From assembly GCA_027257055.1 (NCBI GenBank), contig JAPVLO010000893.1:247922-311921 (forward strand): a DNA stretch of 64,000 bases, given 5' to 3'. The position numbers and the translations under genes are program-made. This document shows positions 61,943 through 64,000 of this stretch, in pieces. How positions within the stretch are numbered: the first letter of the stretch is position 1; every line of letters begins with the position of its first letter. The notes under the pieces were generated by a model, which was given only the letters and a program-made list of their open reading frames with translations, was not told where the DNA came from and made no database searches. The DNA is from Cephalopachus bancanus (lineage: Eukaryota > Chordata > Mammalia > Primates > Tarsiidae).

Positions 61943-62634
61943 AGAAAAGTTTGCAAGCCAATAATTCTATATTTAGAAAAATTGTTTTTCGTATGTGAAG
62001 GCACAGAGAGATTCTCAGATAAGCACAGTCTCAGGAAATACATCACTTGTGGATCTTTCTTGAAAGAAAGTATTTAAGAAATTTGGGTTAGCCAAGAGGT
62101 AAATTAAAAATAAGAGAGAAATAGTAAAGCAGTTGTGGTTTAAAAAGAATAATATTTAGTCTCTCCAAGAATATAACATAAGGAAAAATACTGAAGTATA
62201 AACAAATATTTGTGCACAAAACTGGTTGTAGCAGAGATGGCTAGCTGTCTCCTAAAACTTCTTTTTTCTTCCATAGTAGTAGACCTGCCAGGCACATGGT
62301 TGCCTAGCTATGCTAGAGTTTCAAACTTCACTTAATTGTGTGTGACATGCAAGCAAAAATGTGTGGCACTCCTAGGCCAGGACTTTAAAAAGTAGGCATA
62401 CCTCCACCTGCTTTATTAACTTTTCTGGTGAGCGTGAGTATGGATATTCAAGTGACATCATTTGCATCAGGGCTGGCAGAAAAGGACAGGAAAAAATCCA
62501 CATTCTTAAATCAATGCATTTAGTAGAAACATTACCTAACTCCAAATTCATGCTGTTAGTTGAAATAAAAACAAATCTTGCCCTTACAATTTAGGCAGCC
62601 TATTTGTTACAGCATTTGGTGTTATCCCAACTAA
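61943..62634. other. Unique sequence
   Basis: No feature recognised. Confidence 0.35.
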
Positions 62635-63290
62635 TGCAATGCTCATTGCAGCATCATTGATATTCGGGTAATATTAAAGCAATATGACATTATAGAACTT
62701 CCAAAAATGGAAAATGATGCAGTCCTCATAAAGCATGTTTATAATAATTCATAAGAACATTGGGACATGTTTGTTACATAATGTTAATAAGACAAAGCAG
62801 GATACACACAGGCACACACACACACATATATAGCATAATCTCAATTTTTTTTTTTTGAGTTGGAGTCTCACTCTGTCGCCCAGACTGGAGTGCAGAGGCC
62901 TCTCCCGGCCACCGCAGCCTCGACCCGCTGGGCTCCGGTGATCCTTCCGCCTCAGCCTTCCGAGTAGCTGGAACTACAGGCGCGCGCTACCACGCCCAGC
63001 TGATTTTTTGATTTATTGTAGAGATGAGGTCTCACTGCCCAGGCGGGTCTCGAACCTGCGGGCTCAGGCAATCCACTCACCTCAGCCTCCCAAAGGCGCA
63101 GGATTACAGGCTGAGCCACCGAGCCCGGCCTAATCTCAATTTTATAAAGAAAAATACATTGATTGTAAAAGACTGGAAGGAAGCCTATCAACATGTTTTT
63201 AGCAGTTACCTTTGGATAGTGAAATTGTAGGGAAATTTCCCCTGGTTTATACTTTTCTGTATTTTCCAAATTTTATACAATAATCACAAT
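62635..63290 (+). mobile_element. Ancient L1 (L1M/HAL1 type) 3' part, split by an Alu
   Basis: ATGCTCATTGCAGCATCATTG, TACATAATGTTAATAAGACA, AGCAGGATACACACAGGC, then after the Alu ATAAAGAAAAATACATTGA, GTAAAAGACTGGAAGGAAG and TACTTTTCTGTATTTTCCAA are in the order of an old L1 3' UTR. A (CA)n run sits at 62808-62827. Confidence 0.65.
62849..63130 (-). mobile_element. Lineage Alu in an ancient L1
   Basis: GTCTCACTCTGTCGCCCAG, CGAGTAGCTGGAACTACAGG, TGATTTATTGTAGAGATGAG, GGATTACAGGCTGAGCC. CpGs are well kept (GCGCGC near 62980), so it is relatively young. A 13-bp perfect target-site duplication TAATCTCAATTTT occurs at 62836-62848 and 63131-63143. Confidence 0.97.
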
Positions 63291-63558
63291 CATAATAATC
63301 AAATAATCACAAAGAATCCAATGAAAACTCAAAAAAGACTGCGGAAGATTATGTGGAGACATTGACAATGTTTAGGATATGATACTGTGAGAAAACACCA
63401 GACCACAAAGCCTATGTTCATTTCAGTTGTAACTATGTGAAATCCTATGTATGCAATTGGATGCAGACTAGAGAAGGAAATCCAAAAGTGAAAATCGCTG
63501 ATGTGTTAGAGGGTTTGTGGATGATTTTTTGTTCTATGTTTCAATAATTTTCCATTAA
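63291..63558. other. Unique sequence
   Basis: AT-rich, nothing recognised. Confidence 0.3.
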
Positions 63559-63570
63559 TGTAATTATAAT

Positions 63571-63821
63571 TTTTTTAATTATAAAGATGTGGGGTACAAT
63601 TCAGGGTTAGGTATACAAACGTTGATTATGTAGGTACCCTTGTTTATGAGGTATGCCCCTCCCACCCCTAGCAGTTTCCCTCAACTGCCAATCTCACCCC
63701 CCCCCGACAGTTTCCCACTACTGCCAATCACTTCCTTATAGTATTATAATTGTCAAAGCCCACTTATGAGTGAGAACATATGGTATTCTGTCCTTCTTTA
63801 TGGCTGCATAATATTCCATTG
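63571..63821 (-). mobile_element. Short antisense L1 with an internal deletion
   Basis: AAGATGTGGGGTACAATTCAG, TTCCCACTACTGCCAATC, CTTATGAGTGAGAACATATG, then directly TCCTTCTTTATGGCTGC. About 90 bp seen between these words in other copies (GATCACTCAGTATTATAG ... GTTCATGACTTTG) are missing. The flanks TGTAATTATAAT (63559-63570) and TGTAATCATAAT (63822-63833) are a 12-bp duplication with one mismatch. Confidence 0.93.
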
Positions 63822-63833
63822 TGTAATCATAAT

Positions 63834-64000
63834 GTTGTATTCCATAAAAATGTGACATAATTTTTAACCCAGTTCTTTATTTCCAAATGTTTCCACTACT
63901 CAGTGTTTATTAATTTAAAACATTGAGATTTGAGACTCAACTTGGGGGGGGATTTTTTGGGATCAGCTACTTCAAGGGGTTTCAGTCTAGAATATTTAAT
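63834..64000. other. Unique sequence to the window end
   Basis: Nothing recognised. Confidence 0.3.

Overview
This window reads as primate nuclear DNA from a gene-poor, intergenic or intronic region. I found no host protein-coding exon, tRNA, rRNA or snRNA gene that I could support. The dimeric, 7SL-derived Alu SINEs say primate. Six of the nine share a head with a CG dinucleotide missing (GGCTCAGCCTGTAATCC, not the human GGCTCACGCCTG) and a middle linker like CAATAAATCAAAAAATCAG. That head matches neither AluS/Y of anthropoids nor the lemur and galago SINEs I know. Together with an unfamiliar L1 3' end (GGGGTACAATTCAGG when read antisense) it points to a tarsier. The species call is inference.

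Layout. 1-7.2 kb: mostly unique sequence with worn MIR and L2 pieces. 7.2-13.3 kb: MaLR LTRs, an L1 tail that became a GAAA/GAAG microsatellite, and an MLT1-like LTR split by an L1. 13.3-22.7 kb: mostly unique, with MaLR, MIR and L2 relics, one old Alu and a 21-bp tandem duplication. 22.7-29.4 kb: a young Alu, then a full-length sense L1 (23115-29439). 29.5-36 kb: ancient L1 pieces, one split by a solo LTR. 36-45 kb: a MaLR LTR, many MIR/L2 copies and a short L1. 45-49.4 kb: one ancient antisense L1 carrying four later insertions. 49.7-50.9 kb: a MIR split by an L1 and an Alu. 51.5-60.6 kb: a three-level nest in which a twin-primed old L1 holds an MSTB-like LTR, which holds a full-length antisense L1 (51949-58222). 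60.6-64 kb: an unnamed old repeat, L2, two Alus and two L1 fragments.

The coding potential is all LINE-1 ORF1 and ORF2, and every copy is broken. The most informative content is the stratigraphy: many insertions have target-site duplications (TSDs) readable to the base, so their order can be reconstructed. I see no sign of a novel gene system. The best second-look items are the triple nest, the inverted pair of full-length L1s, the solo LTR with a readable TATA box and polyA signal, and the lineage-specific Alu head.
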